Positions 8,928-16,891 of a stretch of DNA of 64,000 nt are shown one piece after another. Below the pieces are notes generated by a model. It saw only the letters and a program-made list of their open reading frames with translations. It was not told the origin of the DNA and did not search any database. The DNA lies in NCBI GenBank assembly GCA_016794425.1, contig JAEUHR010000057.1:1-64000 (forward strand), read 5' to 3'. The stretch's first letter is position 1. Each line of letters starts with the position of its first letter. Both the position numbers and the translations under genes were made by a program. The DNA comes from Planctomycetota bacterium (GTDB taxonomy: Bacteria; Planctomycetota; UBA1135; UBA2386).

Positions 8928-11710
8928 CGGACCTCGAAACGATAGCGGCCGGCACCGACGTGCACGGCGCAGAATCGCGCGTCGACGGCGCGCACGTCGC
9001 AGCCGGACTCGCTGCGCAGCGGCACGCCGCGCTGCACGATCGGCGTGTCGCCTTCCCACACGGAGCGCTGCGCCGAGCCGAGCATCGGCACCCGCACGAC
9101 CGCCTGCGCGTTCGGCGGGATCTCGACGTCGAGCCGCAGCCGGTCGCCGGTGCGCTGCCAGGCGCAGGCGATGCGGCCGCGCACGGTGTCGAGGTGGCCG
9201 CGCGCCCACGTCAGCTCGCCGGCCAGTGTCGGCGCGATCTCGACGTGCCGCCACGCGACCGAGCCGTCGGCCTGCCGGATGCCGAGCACGGCACGCTGCA
9301 GCCAGGCGCTGACCGCGGTGTAGAGCACGTGGTTGCGCGACCAGCCCGGCTTCCGCGTCCAGTGCTCCCACAGCGTCGTCGCGCCCTGGTCGACGAAATG
9401 GCCGTAGCCGCGTTCGTCGCGGCTCCGCACCATGCGCAGCGCGAGGTCGTCGCGGCCGGCGTCGCCGAGCGCCCGCAGCAGGTCGCCGGTCGCGAACATG
9501 CCGGTCGTGAACCGGTCGCCGGCGCCGGCGATGCGCTCCAGCAGCACCGCGAACGCTTCGTCGCGCAACCGCGCCGGCACCAGCCCGTGCGCCAGCGCGA
9601 TCGCCTGCGAGGTCTGCGTCGGCACGACGACGACACCGGTCGTCGCGTCGACCCAGGCGGCGAACTCGGCGCGCACTTCGTTGGCCCACTGCAGGAAGCG
9701 GCGCGCGTCGGCGTCGCGGCCCAGCACGACGGCCGTGTCGGCGGCGATGCGCAGCATCCGGTACCAGATCGCCGTCGCGTGCACCGGCACCGGGTCGAGG
9801 CCGTCGTTGCCGTGGTCGCCGAGGCACGCCGCGGTCACGTGGTCGGGGATGCGGCGGCGGCAGAACTCGACCAGCCGTGCCAGCGTCGCGTAGTTGCGTT
9901 CGAGCAGGCGGCGGTCACCGCAGTGTTCGTAGGCGCGCCACGCCAGCAGCGGGTGCGCGAACATCCAGCCCAGCGGTCCGCTGTCGGCGGTCAGGCCACC
10001 GTCGTGGATGCCGACGTCGGGCGCACACTCGGGCAGCCCGCCGTCGGCGCGCGCCGCGCGCGCGAAGTCGTCGACGGCCTTGGCGTGCAGCGTCGCCGTG
10101 TCGAAGTGCGCGAGCCACGCGTCGGCCGAAGCGACCATGTCGCCGCCGTAGCCGAACCGTTCGCGGGCCGGACAGTCGGACAGCACCGACAGCGCGTTGC
10201 CACGCAACGACCACAGCGACAGCTCGCGCACGCGGTCGAGCAGCGGATCGCTGCACGCGAACGACGCCACCTCGGCGACGTCGGTCTGCAGCACGACGCC
10301 GGTCACGTCGCGCGGCGCCGGCGCGGCCGGCAGGCCGGTGATCTCGACGTAGCGGCCGCCGTGCCACGTGAACAGCGGCTCGAACACCTCGCCGCCGCCG
10401 CCGGCGCAGACGAAGCGGTCCTCCTGCCAGGCGACGTCCGGCGCGCCGGGGCCGCCCTTGCCGGGGCCGTCGACGCCGGCCGCGAGCGTCGACGTCGGGT
10501 CGAGCGAACCGTCGCCGTGCAGCTCCTCGGCGAAGCGCAGCACGATCTCGCGGTCGCGCGGCGCGTCGACGACGAGCCGCACGACGCCGGCGAAGTTCTG
10601 GCCGAAGTCGACGACGTGCACACCGGGCCGGATCGTGCGGATCTGGCGCGGCGCCAGTTCGTGCACCGCGCGCACCGGCGGCAGCGCCAGCCAGCGCAGC
10701 GCCCCGCGCGGCGGGTCGAGTTCGACCGCCGGCGCCCAGGCCGAGTCGTCGAAGCCGGCCATCGCGACGCCATCGACCGCGCGCCGTGCGTCGTGCCGTT
10801 CGCCGAGATAGACGTCGTTGCGCACCACGTGGCTCCCTGCCGTGCGCCACTGGCCGTCGCTGGTCACCTGCGTGCGGCGGCCGTCGGCGTAGTCGACGTC
10901 GAGGCGGCAGCACAGCCGCGGTGCGCCGCTCGGCAGCACGCGGCGCAGGTCGAGCCGCCCCCACAACTGCAGCGGCGTCGGTGCGAACCAGCCGTTGCCG
11001 AGCAGCACCGCGATCGCGTTGTCGCCGTCGCCCAGCAGCGCGGTGACGTCGTGCACCGCGTACGGCACCAGCCGGTCGAACGCGACCCACGGCGGGTCGA
11101 GCCGGTGGTCGCCGACGCGCTGGCCGTTCAGCCACACCGCGTGCCAGCCGAGCCCGGCGACGTAGAGCCGCGCCCGGCGCACTGCGCCGTCGAGCCGGAA
11201 CCCGCGGCGCAGCCACGGCGCCGGCCGGTCCGCGAACGCGTCGGCACCGCTCGGCAGCGGCGCGCCGTCGCCGATCCAGCTGGCACCCCACGGTTCGCCG
11301 GCCGCGAGCCCGGTCTCGAACCAGGTCGGCGCCGCGAACGCCGACGCGCGGCCGGCGCCGTCCCAAGTGCGCACGGTCCAGTACACGCGCAGCGCCGGAG
11401 CGAGCCGTGGACCGTCCCAGTCGACGTGCAGCTGCCGTTCGCCGACCACGCGACCCGAATCCCACAGGTCGGCGGTGCCGGGCTGCAGCAGTTCCGGCGC
11501 CGTCGCCGCGAGCACCTGCCAGGCCGACTGCACGGCGCCGCGCGCCGGGTCACCGCCCCACCACGACAGGCGCGGTCGGTCGACGTCGATGCCGAGCGGG
11601 GTGTCGACGTATTCGCAGCGGAGCCGCTGCGGCGCGTGGTCGACGACAGCGACCGGCGGCGCACCGGCGCAGGCCGCGAGCGCGACCAGCAGCGCCGCGC
11701 GCGCTCTCAC
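8924..11710 (-). CDS. Family GH78 alpha-L-rhamnosidase, predicted lipoprotein
   Basis: A 928-residue glycosidase. The N-terminus is a lipoprotein signal (LLVALAACAGAPP), so the enzyme should be anchored outside the inner membrane. The rest follows the GH78 order: an N-terminal Ig-like domain (RCEYVDTPLGIDVDRPRLSW), a galactose-binding-like domain (YVAGLGWHAVWLNGQRVGDH), a segment with DFGQNFAGVVRLVV, the (alpha/alpha)6 catalytic barrel with DCPARERFGYGGDM at the position of the conserved DCPxRxER...GD acid motif, HATAIWYRML and EHWTRKPGWSRNH, and a C-terminal beta domain. It releases terminal alpha-L-rhamnose from glycans or glycosides. The GTG start overlaps the stop of the SAHH-like gene and the stop overlaps ndh. 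Confidence 0.88.
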   Translation of the reverse strand: MRARAALLVALAACAGAPPVAVVDHAPQRLRCEYVDTPLGIDVDRPRLSWWGGDPARGAVQSAWQVLAATAPELLQPGTADLWDSGRVVGERQLHVDWDGPRLAPALRVYWTVRTWDGAGRASAFAAPTWFETGLAAGEPWGASWIGDGAPLPSGADAFADRPAPWLRRGFRLDGAVRRARLYVAGLGWHAVWLNGQRVGDHRLDPPWVAFDRLVPYAVHDVTALLGDGDNAIAVLLGNGWFAPTPLQLWGRLDLRRVLPSGAPRLCCRLDVDYADGRRTQVTSDGQWRTAGSHVVRNDVYLGERHDARRAVDGVAMAGFDDSAWAPAVELDPPRGALRWLALPPVRAVHELAPRQIRTIRPGVHVVDFGQNFAGVVRLVVDAPRDREIVLRFAEELHGDGSLDPTSTLAAGVDGPGKGGPGAPDVAWQEDRFVCAGGGGEVFEPLFTWHGGRYVEITGLPAAPAPRDVTGVVLQTDVAEVASFACSDPLLDRVRELSLWSLRGNALSVLSDCPARERFGYGGDMVASADAWLAHFDTATLHAKAVDDFARAARADGGLPECAPDVGIHDGGLTADSGPLGWMFAHPLLAWRAYEHCGDRRLLERNYATLARLVEFCRRRIPDHVTAACLGDHGNDGLDPVPVHATAIWYRMLRIAADTAVVLGRDADARRFLQWANEVRAEFAAWVDATTGVVVVPTQTSQAIALAHGLVPARLRDEAFAVLLERIAGAGDRFTTGMFATGDLLRALGDAGRDDLALRMVRSRDERGYGHFVDQGATTLWEHWTRKPGWSRNHVLYTAVSAWLQRAVLGIRQADGSVAWRHVEIAPTLAGELTWARGHLDTVRGRIACAWQRTGDRLRLDVEIPPNAQAVVRVPMLGSAQRSVWEGDTPIVQRGVPLRSESGCDVRAVDARFCAVHVGAGRYRFEVR

Positions 11711-14130
11711 GTGGTCGCACCCGGCAGCGGGCTGCCGTCCGCGTCGATGTCGCGGTCGACGGCGTGCAGCCGCGGCGCCAGACCGCCGGCCGCGGTGCGG
11801 CGCAGCAGGCCCAGCGACGCCGCCAGCAGCTGCTGCAGCACGTCGTCGATGATCTCGTTGGCGACGCCGTAGAACAGGAAGTTGATCGGCGCGAGCCCGC
11901 CGAGCGCCCACACGGCCTTGCGGCGGCCGTCGGCGAGCCCGAAGCACCAGCGGTGGCCGTAGACGCGCGCCGTGCGCGGATCGACCAGCTCCTCGATCGC
12001 GAGTTCGACCGGCGCGCCGCCGAGCCGCGGCGACGGATGCCGCAGCAGGTCGTCGTACCACTGCATCAGGTCCGCGAACTCGGCGCGCTTCGTCGAACCG
12101 CTGGCGAGCACCAGCGTGTCGTGCGGGCTCTGCAGCAGCCAGCGTTCGACGTCGGCGCCGCGCAGCACGCTCTGGCCGGTGACGCCGACGACGAGGTCGA
12201 CCGACGGCCACGCATCGGCCGGCAGTTCGTCGAGCGTGCGCGCCTCGGTGCGTCCCGGCACCGCGGCGCCGGCGGCGGCCGCGAGGTCGACGCCGAGCAC
12301 GGCGGCGTGGTCGAGCCGGTGCTCCAGCGCGCGGCACGTCTCGCGGCCGATCGCGCCGCGCGAGCCGAGCACCAGCGCGCGGCGCCGCGCCAGCGTCAGG
12401 CCGCCGGCGTTCAGCACCGCTTCGATCGCCTGCAGGATCGCCGCTGCGACCTCGCGCGACTCGACGACGCGCTTCAGCCGCGAGATCGCGATCGAGAACG
12501 CCGGCAGCGCGAGCCGGCCGTGCTGCGCCTGCACCGCCGCCAGCTTGTCGAAGCCGTTGCGCGTGTGCTCGACGGTGCCGATCAGACGCGCGCGCAGCAC
12601 GTCGGCGACCGGTCGCGCGTCGGCGGCGGCCGCGGCGTGGCCGAGTTCGCGCGCCACGGCGCCGATCGTGTCGCCGCGCAGCGCCGCGTCGTGCAGCACC
12701 GGTGCCAGGTAGCCGCCGTCCTCGATCAGCAGGCACTGCTGCCCGGCGGCCTCGGCGCGCGCCAGCTGGCGCAGGAACGGCACCACGGCGGCCGCGCGCA
12801 TCGACTCGAGGTAGTGCTCCTCGCGGCCCTGCAGCGCCGCCGTGATCGCGGCCGCCTCGTCGAGGTCGGAGTAGTGCGCCGACAGCCGGTAGTGGCCGCC
12901 GACGCGGCCGCGCACCGGCACGTGCGCCAGCGCCGCGGCGCGGAACTCGTCCGGCGGCAGATCGAGGATCGCGTCCAGGTAGCTGGCCGGCGGCTCGCCG
13001 GCGTAGGTCACGAACAGGCAGCAGAGGTCGCGGCAGCCGAGCGCGCGCAGCGCCGCGATCAGGCCGACCACCTCGGCGGTCATGTGGTGCACCAGGAACA
13101 CCGGCACCGACTGCAGCGGCGCCCGGGTGTGCGCGGCGACGACGCGCCGCAGCGCCGGCATCCGGCGCAGGAACGCGTCGACGTCCAGGCGCTCGCGCCG
13201 TTCGCCGAGCGAGATGCCGAGCACGCGCCCGAGCTGCGCTATGTCGAGGAACACCGGCAGCGCACCGGTGTCGACGCGCAGCGTCTCGCGTTCGGCCAGG
13301 AGCCGCCGCACCGAACGGTCCTCGAGCGTCAGCAGCACGCGCTTCAGCAGCTCGGCGACCTGGTCGGGTTCGCTCTCGAGCAGCAGCGGTGCGGCGTCGT
13401 CGGACCAGTGCAGCGCGACGCGCTGCAGCATGCCGAGCCCGGCCTGGTCGAGCTGGCGGAACAGGTGGCTGTGCGGGTCGCGCCGCTCGACGAACGAACG
13501 GCGGCCTCGTTCGGCCTCGCGGCGCAGCGCCTCGGTCCAGGTCTGCGAGATGCGCGTCGAACCGGCCAGGAACTGCCGTTCGCCGATGTCGCGGATCCAC
13601 TCGTGCGGCAGCGTGTCCAGCGCCAGCCGCCGACCGGCCCCGCCTTCGATCGTGAACCGCAACGCGCCGCGCGCGCCGTCGCGGCGCATCGGCACGAAGT
13701 CGAGCACGACGCGGCACGCGGCGGCGCCGGCGAACTCGGCCACCAGCGCGCGCGACGCGGTCCGTTCCGTCGGCAGCAGCGCGTCGCGGAACCGCTGCCG
13801 CTGCAGGCTGCCGAGCATCGCGCGCAGCGACGCCTCGAACCATTCCGGGTGGTCGGCGATCGCCGGCGCGACCTCGCGCTCCGCGACCAGGCGCACCGCG
13901 TCGATGCCGAAGCGGTCGATCAGTTCCGGGTTCTCGCGCGGCCGCAGTCGCCGTTCGAACGCGATGTCGACGCGCTCGCCGCGCAGTTGCGCCGCCGCCA
14001 TCTCGGCGAGCGCGCGCGCCAGCACCGACAGGCCGCGCACGGTCGGCAGCTCGGCGCAGGCGAGGTGCCAGACGCCGTCGGCGAACACCAGCTCGGGCCC
14101 GAGCGAGGTCGGCAGCGGCGCGCGTGTCAC
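11707..14130 (-). CDS. S-adenosylhomocysteine-hydrolase-like NAD-dependent protein with novel N-terminal domain
   Basis: An 807-residue protein. Residues 1 to about 340 match nothing I recognise. From residue 345 the order of motifs follows S-adenosylhomocysteine hydrolase: HHMTAEVVGLIAALRALG (His349 aligns with human His55), LLIEDGGYLAPVLHD (Asp471 with Asp131), IGTVEHTRNGFDKL (Glu521 with Glu156), AISRLKRVVES (Lys553 with Lys186), Rossmann motif LVLGSRGAIGRETC at about 585, and VDLVVGVTGQSVLRG. The adenosine-side histidines appear replaced (ASGSTKRAEF where INxGH is expected, and LAPINFLFYG where MGHPSFV is expected), and the C-terminal KxxHYRY tail is absent. I infer SAHH-like oxidation/elimination chemistry on another substrate. 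A ribosome site AGGAGG lies 8 nt before the GTG, which overlaps the upstream stop. Confidence 0.65.
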   Translation of the reverse strand: MTRAPLPTSLGPELVFADGVWHLACAELPTVRGLSVLARALAEMAAAQLRGERVDIAFERRLRPRENPELIDRFGIDAVRLVAEREVAPAIADHPEWFEASLRAMLGSLQRQRFRDALLPTERTASRALVAEFAGAAACRVVLDFVPMRRDGARGALRFTIEGGAGRRLALDTLPHEWIRDIGERQFLAGSTRISQTWTEALRREAERGRRSFVERRDPHSHLFRQLDQAGLGMLQRVALHWSDDAAPLLLESEPDQVAELLKRVLLTLEDRSVRRLLAERETLRVDTGALPVFLDIAQLGRVLGISLGERRERLDVDAFLRRMPALRRVVAAHTRAPLQSVPVFLVHHMTAEVVGLIAALRALGCRDLCCLFVTYAGEPPASYLDAILDLPPDEFRAAALAHVPVRGRVGGHYRLSAHYSDLDEAAAITAALQGREEHYLESMRAAAVVPFLRQLARAEAAGQQCLLIEDGGYLAPVLHDAALRGDTIGAVARELGHAAAAADARPVADVLRARLIGTVEHTRNGFDKLAAVQAQHGRLALPAFSIAISRLKRVVESREVAAAILQAIEAVLNAGGLTLARRRALVLGSRGAIGRETCRALEHRLDHAAVLGVDLAAAAGAAVPGRTEARTLDELPADAWPSVDLVVGVTGQSVLRGADVERWLLQSPHDTLVLASGSTKRAEFADLMQWYDDLLRHPSPRLGGAPVELAIEELVDPRTARVYGHRWCFGLADGRRKAVWALGGLAPINFLFYGVANEIIDDVLQQLLAASLGLLRRTAAGGLAPRLHAVDRDIDADGSPLPGATT

Positions 14131-15566
14131 GAGCGGCCTCCTGTGGTCGGGTGTTCGACGACGGCCTTGATGCAGGCCCGCGTGCGCGCGGTCGCGAACG
14201 CGGCCGGCAGGTCGGCGGCCGCGAACCGGTGCGTGACCAGCCGTTCGCCGAGCCGCCGCAGCAGGGCGTCGTGCGCCAGCAGATCGAGCGCGGCGGCGAA
14301 GTCGCCGCAGCGCGAGCTGCCGAGCACGAGGCCGCGGCCCGCGACCGCGGCCAGCAGCGGCGACGCGTCGTGCGCCAGTTCGGGCACCAACAGGATCGAG
14401 CCGCGCGGCCGCACCAGCGCGACCTCGGCGCCGACGATCGGCCGGATCGCGGCGTCGACCTGCGCCGCCGACGCCGCCACCGCGACGTCGGCGCGCGGCA
14501 GGCCGTCGCGGTCGGCCGCGAACGACGCCGCGAGCTTCGCCGTGTCGCCGCGCCGCACGTCCGCCGCGGCCACGAGCCACGCCGGCGGTGCGGTCTCCGG
14601 CAGCCACGCGACGCGCGGCCGCGCGCCGGTGGCCGGGCCGGTCCACACCGGGTGGTCCTGGCGCAGCGGCGCCAGCGCCAGTTCGTCGACGACCAGTTCG
14701 GTCAGGTGCCGCAGGCCGGCCGCCGGCCGGCCGTGCGTCGACTTCAGGTGCACTTCGCGGCGCGCGAGCCGCACCGCGACCGGCAGCGCGTCCGGGTTGC
14801 CGGTCGTGTCGACGACGACGTCGAAGGCGCGGTCGCCGAGGCCGCTGGCGCGGTCATCGACCTGCACCACCGCGTCGGCACCGAACTCGCGCGCCCGCTC
14901 GGCCAACGCCGAATCGCGCAGCAACGCGGTCAGCTCGAACTGCACGCCGCGGCGCCGCCGTTCGGCCGCGAACGCGGCCACCACCAACAGGCCGAGCCGG
15001 CGCGGGCCGAGCACCGCGATGCGTTCGCCGGCGTGCGGTGCGACGCTGCGCGCCGCGTGCAGCGCGGCCGCGAACGGCTCGACCAGCACCGCGGTCGCGT
15101 CCGGCACCGCGGCCGGCACCTCGAGGCAGGCGTGCACCGGCGCCAGCAGCCAGCGCCCGAAGCCGCCGGGCAGGTCGTGGATGCCGATCGTGCGCCGGTC
15201 GGGGCAGTGCGTCGCGAGTCCGGCGCGGCAGAACGCGCAGTCGGCGGCGACGCCGCGCGCCGCGTGCGAGGCGTTGATCTCGATCACGTAGCGGCGGCCG
15301 CGGTCGTCGACCGCCAGCACTTCGTGGCCGATCACCTGCGGCAGCGGGAACGGCAGGTGGTGCCGCGCGAGGTCGGTCGAACAGACGCCGCACTGGCGCG
15401 CCGCCAGCAGCCGGTAGCCGGGCCCGAGCTCGAGCACGAGGCGCCCGTCGCGGAAGACCCGCCAGCCGTGGCCGTCGCCGTAGAAGCGGTAGTGCGCCGC
15501 GGCGAAGCGCTGGTCGCTGCCGTAGTCGAGCGCGTCGAACGCCACCGTGACCTGGGCCTCGGTCAT
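14127..15566 (-). CDS. Zinc-dependent MDR alcohol/polyol dehydrogenase with long insertion
   Basis: A 479-residue medium-chain dehydrogenase, about 100 residues longer than usual. The catalytic zinc site is visible as CGVCSTDL (Cys62) and GHEVLAV (His81-Glu82), with the typical VEPFAAALHA glutamate near residue 163. The structural zinc lobe has only three clear cysteines (110, 113, 121). The nucleotide-binding part (IAVLGPRRLGLLVVAAF) replaces the usual GxGxxG with a weaker form, and FDVVVDTTGNPDALPVA is the normal following strand. About 100 extra residues sit between HLKSTHGRPAAG and the C-terminal helix (AALDLLAHDALLRRLGERL). It probably oxidises a sugar or cyclitol hydroxyl, judging from the neighbouring sugar kinase and rhamnosidase. 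ATGA and GTGA overlaps join it to both neighbours. Confidence 0.75.
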   Translation of the reverse strand: MTEAQVTVAFDALDYGSDQRFAAAHYRFYGDGHGWRVFRDGRLVLELGPGYRLLAARQCGVCSTDLARHHLPFPLPQVIGHEVLAVDDRGRRYVIEINASHAARGVAADCAFCRAGLATHCPDRRTIGIHDLPGGFGRWLLAPVHACLEVPAAVPDATAVLVEPFAAALHAARSVAPHAGERIAVLGPRRLGLLVVAAFAAERRRRGVQFELTALLRDSALAERAREFGADAVVQVDDRASGLGDRAFDVVVDTTGNPDALPVAVRLARREVHLKSTHGRPAAGLRHLTELVVDELALAPLRQDHPVWTGPATGARPRVAWLPETAPPAWLVAAADVRRGDTAKLAASFAADRDGLPRADVAVAASAAQVDAAIRPIVGAEVALVRPRGSILLVPELAHDASPLLAAVAGRGLVLGSSRCGDFAAALDLLAHDALLRRLGERLVTHRFAAADLPAAFATARTRACIKAVVEHPTTGGRS

Positions 15567-16747
15567 GCGACCTCACCGGGCCCGTTGCCGACGCGCAGCA
15601 GGTCGAACGACGGCGCTGTGCCGAACCGCTCGGCGAACACGGCCCCGGCGCGTTCGGCGACCGCCTGCGACGCCCCGCTGCGCACCAGCGCGATCGCGCA
15701 GCCGCCGAAACCGGCACCGGTCAGCCGCGCACCGAACACGCCGTCGCAGCCGCGCGCGGCCTCGGTGATCACGTCGAGCTCGTCGCAGCTGACGGCGAAA
15801 TCGACCGCCGTCGAACGGTGGCTCGCGTCGAGCTGCGCGCCGAGCGTCGCGTAGTCGTGGCGGCGCAGTGCCGCCACCGCCAGCGCCGTGCGGGCCATCT
15901 CGGTGACGACGTGGCGCGCGCGGCGGAACAGCACTTCGTCCATCGCGTCGCGGCTCTGTTCGAGTTCGTCGAGCGTGTACGACGCGAGGTGCGGCAGGTC
16001 GCGCACGTGCGCCCGCAGCAGCTCGTGCGCGTTGGCACACTGCGCGACGCGTTCGTTGAAGCCGCTCTTCGCGAGGTGGCGCGGCTTCCTGGTGTCCATG
16101 ACCAGCACCTCGCAGGCCTCCGGGTCGAACGGCACGTGTTCCCAGCGCGGCCCGGCGCAGCGCAGCAGCAGCACCTGGCCGGCGCGGCCCAGCGCCGACG
16201 CGAACTGGTCCATGATGCCGCAGCGCACGCCGACGAAGCCGGTCTCGGCGCGGTGCGCGACCAGCGCCAGCTGCTGGCGATCGAGCCGCGTGCCGTGCAG
16301 CGCGTCGAGCGCGATCGCGGTCACGACCTCGATCGCCGCCGATGACGACAGGCCCGAGGCCATCGGCAGATCGCCGGCGAACGTGATGTCGACGCCGCGC
16401 GCGATGCCGGTGCGCTGCTGGAAGCCGTGCCAGACGCCCAGCGGATAGCCGGCCCAGCCCCATTCGGGCCGCGTGCGGCTGCCGATCGCCGCGGCATCGA
16501 CGTCGACCACGAGCTCCTGGTCCAGGCTGCACAGGCGCAGCCGGCCGTCGTCGCGCAGCCGCGCCGCGGCGTAGATGCCGCGATCGACCGCCATCGGCAG
16601 CACGTCGCCGCCGTTGTAGTCGAGGTGCGCGCCGACCAGGTTGATCCGCCCGGGCGCGAAGAACAGCCGCGGCCGCGCCCCGCCGAACTCGCGTTGGAAG
16701 CGCGCGGTCAGCGCCGCGAGCAGGCGGGCCGGAGGCAACGGACTCAT
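15563..16747 (-). CDS. galK: Galactokinase-family GHMP sugar 1-kinase with altered sugar-binding motif
   Basis: A 394-residue kinase with the complete galactokinase frame: signature APGRINLVGAHLDYNGG (residues 31-47), ATP loop LPMASGLSSSAAIEV, catalytic Asp in RCGIMDQFASALG, and C-terminal motif LTGAGFGGCAIAL. It should phosphorylate C1 of a galactose-type sugar. In galactokinases the signature reads GEHTDY and the Glu contacts the sugar 6-hydroxyl; here it is Ala40 (GAHLDY), while Arg34, His41 and Asp43 are kept. As far as I recall, plant galacturonokinases carry the same Glu-to-Ala change, so a uronic or 6-modified sugar is possible. First gene of the minus-strand operon; the ATG at 16747 was chosen because it places the signature at the family-typical distance. 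The gene symbol reflects family only. Confidence 0.75.
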   Translation of the reverse strand: MSPLPPARLLAALTARFQREFGGARPRLFFAPGRINLVGAHLDYNGGDVLPMAVDRGIYAAARLRDDGRLRLCSLDQELVVDVDAAAIGSRTRPEWGWAGYPLGVWHGFQQRTGIARGVDITFAGDLPMASGLSSSAAIEVVTAIALDALHGTRLDRQQLALVAHRAETGFVGVRCGIMDQFASALGRAGQVLLLRCAGPRWEHVPFDPEACEVLVMDTRKPRHLAKSGFNERVAQCANAHELLRAHVRDLPHLASYTLDELEQSRDAMDEVLFRRARHVVTEMARTALAVAALRRHDYATLGAQLDASHRSTAVDFAVSCDELDVITEAARGCDGVFGARLTGAGFGGCAIALVRSGASQAVAERAGAVFAERFGTAPSFDLLRVGNGPGEVA

Positions 16748-16854
16748 GCAGTCCCGAATCGAACGGCACGCGCGCGGTCCGTTCAAGCCGCGGAACGGGA
16801 CGCGCCGACGAAGCGCTGGCGCGGATCGCGTGCAACGTGCGCTCGACGCGCAGC

Positions 16855-16860
16855 TATAAC
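16855..16860 (+). promoter_or_regulatory. Possible -10 element of the parvulin gene
   Basis: TATAAC (5 of 6 consensus bases) is an A/T-rich spot in the 144-bp divergent gap between the sugar kinase and the foldase gene, 31 bp before the ATG at 16892. No convincing -35 box lies 16-18 bp upstream. Confidence 0.3.
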
Positions 16861-16891
16861 CGCGCCCGGACCCATCCACCCGCCGACCCGC

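Noticed and set aside
8924..11710. Polysaccharide-utilisation locus of SusC/SusD type
   Set aside because: No TonB-dependent receptor, SusD-like lipoprotein or additional glycosidases accompany the rhamnosidase.
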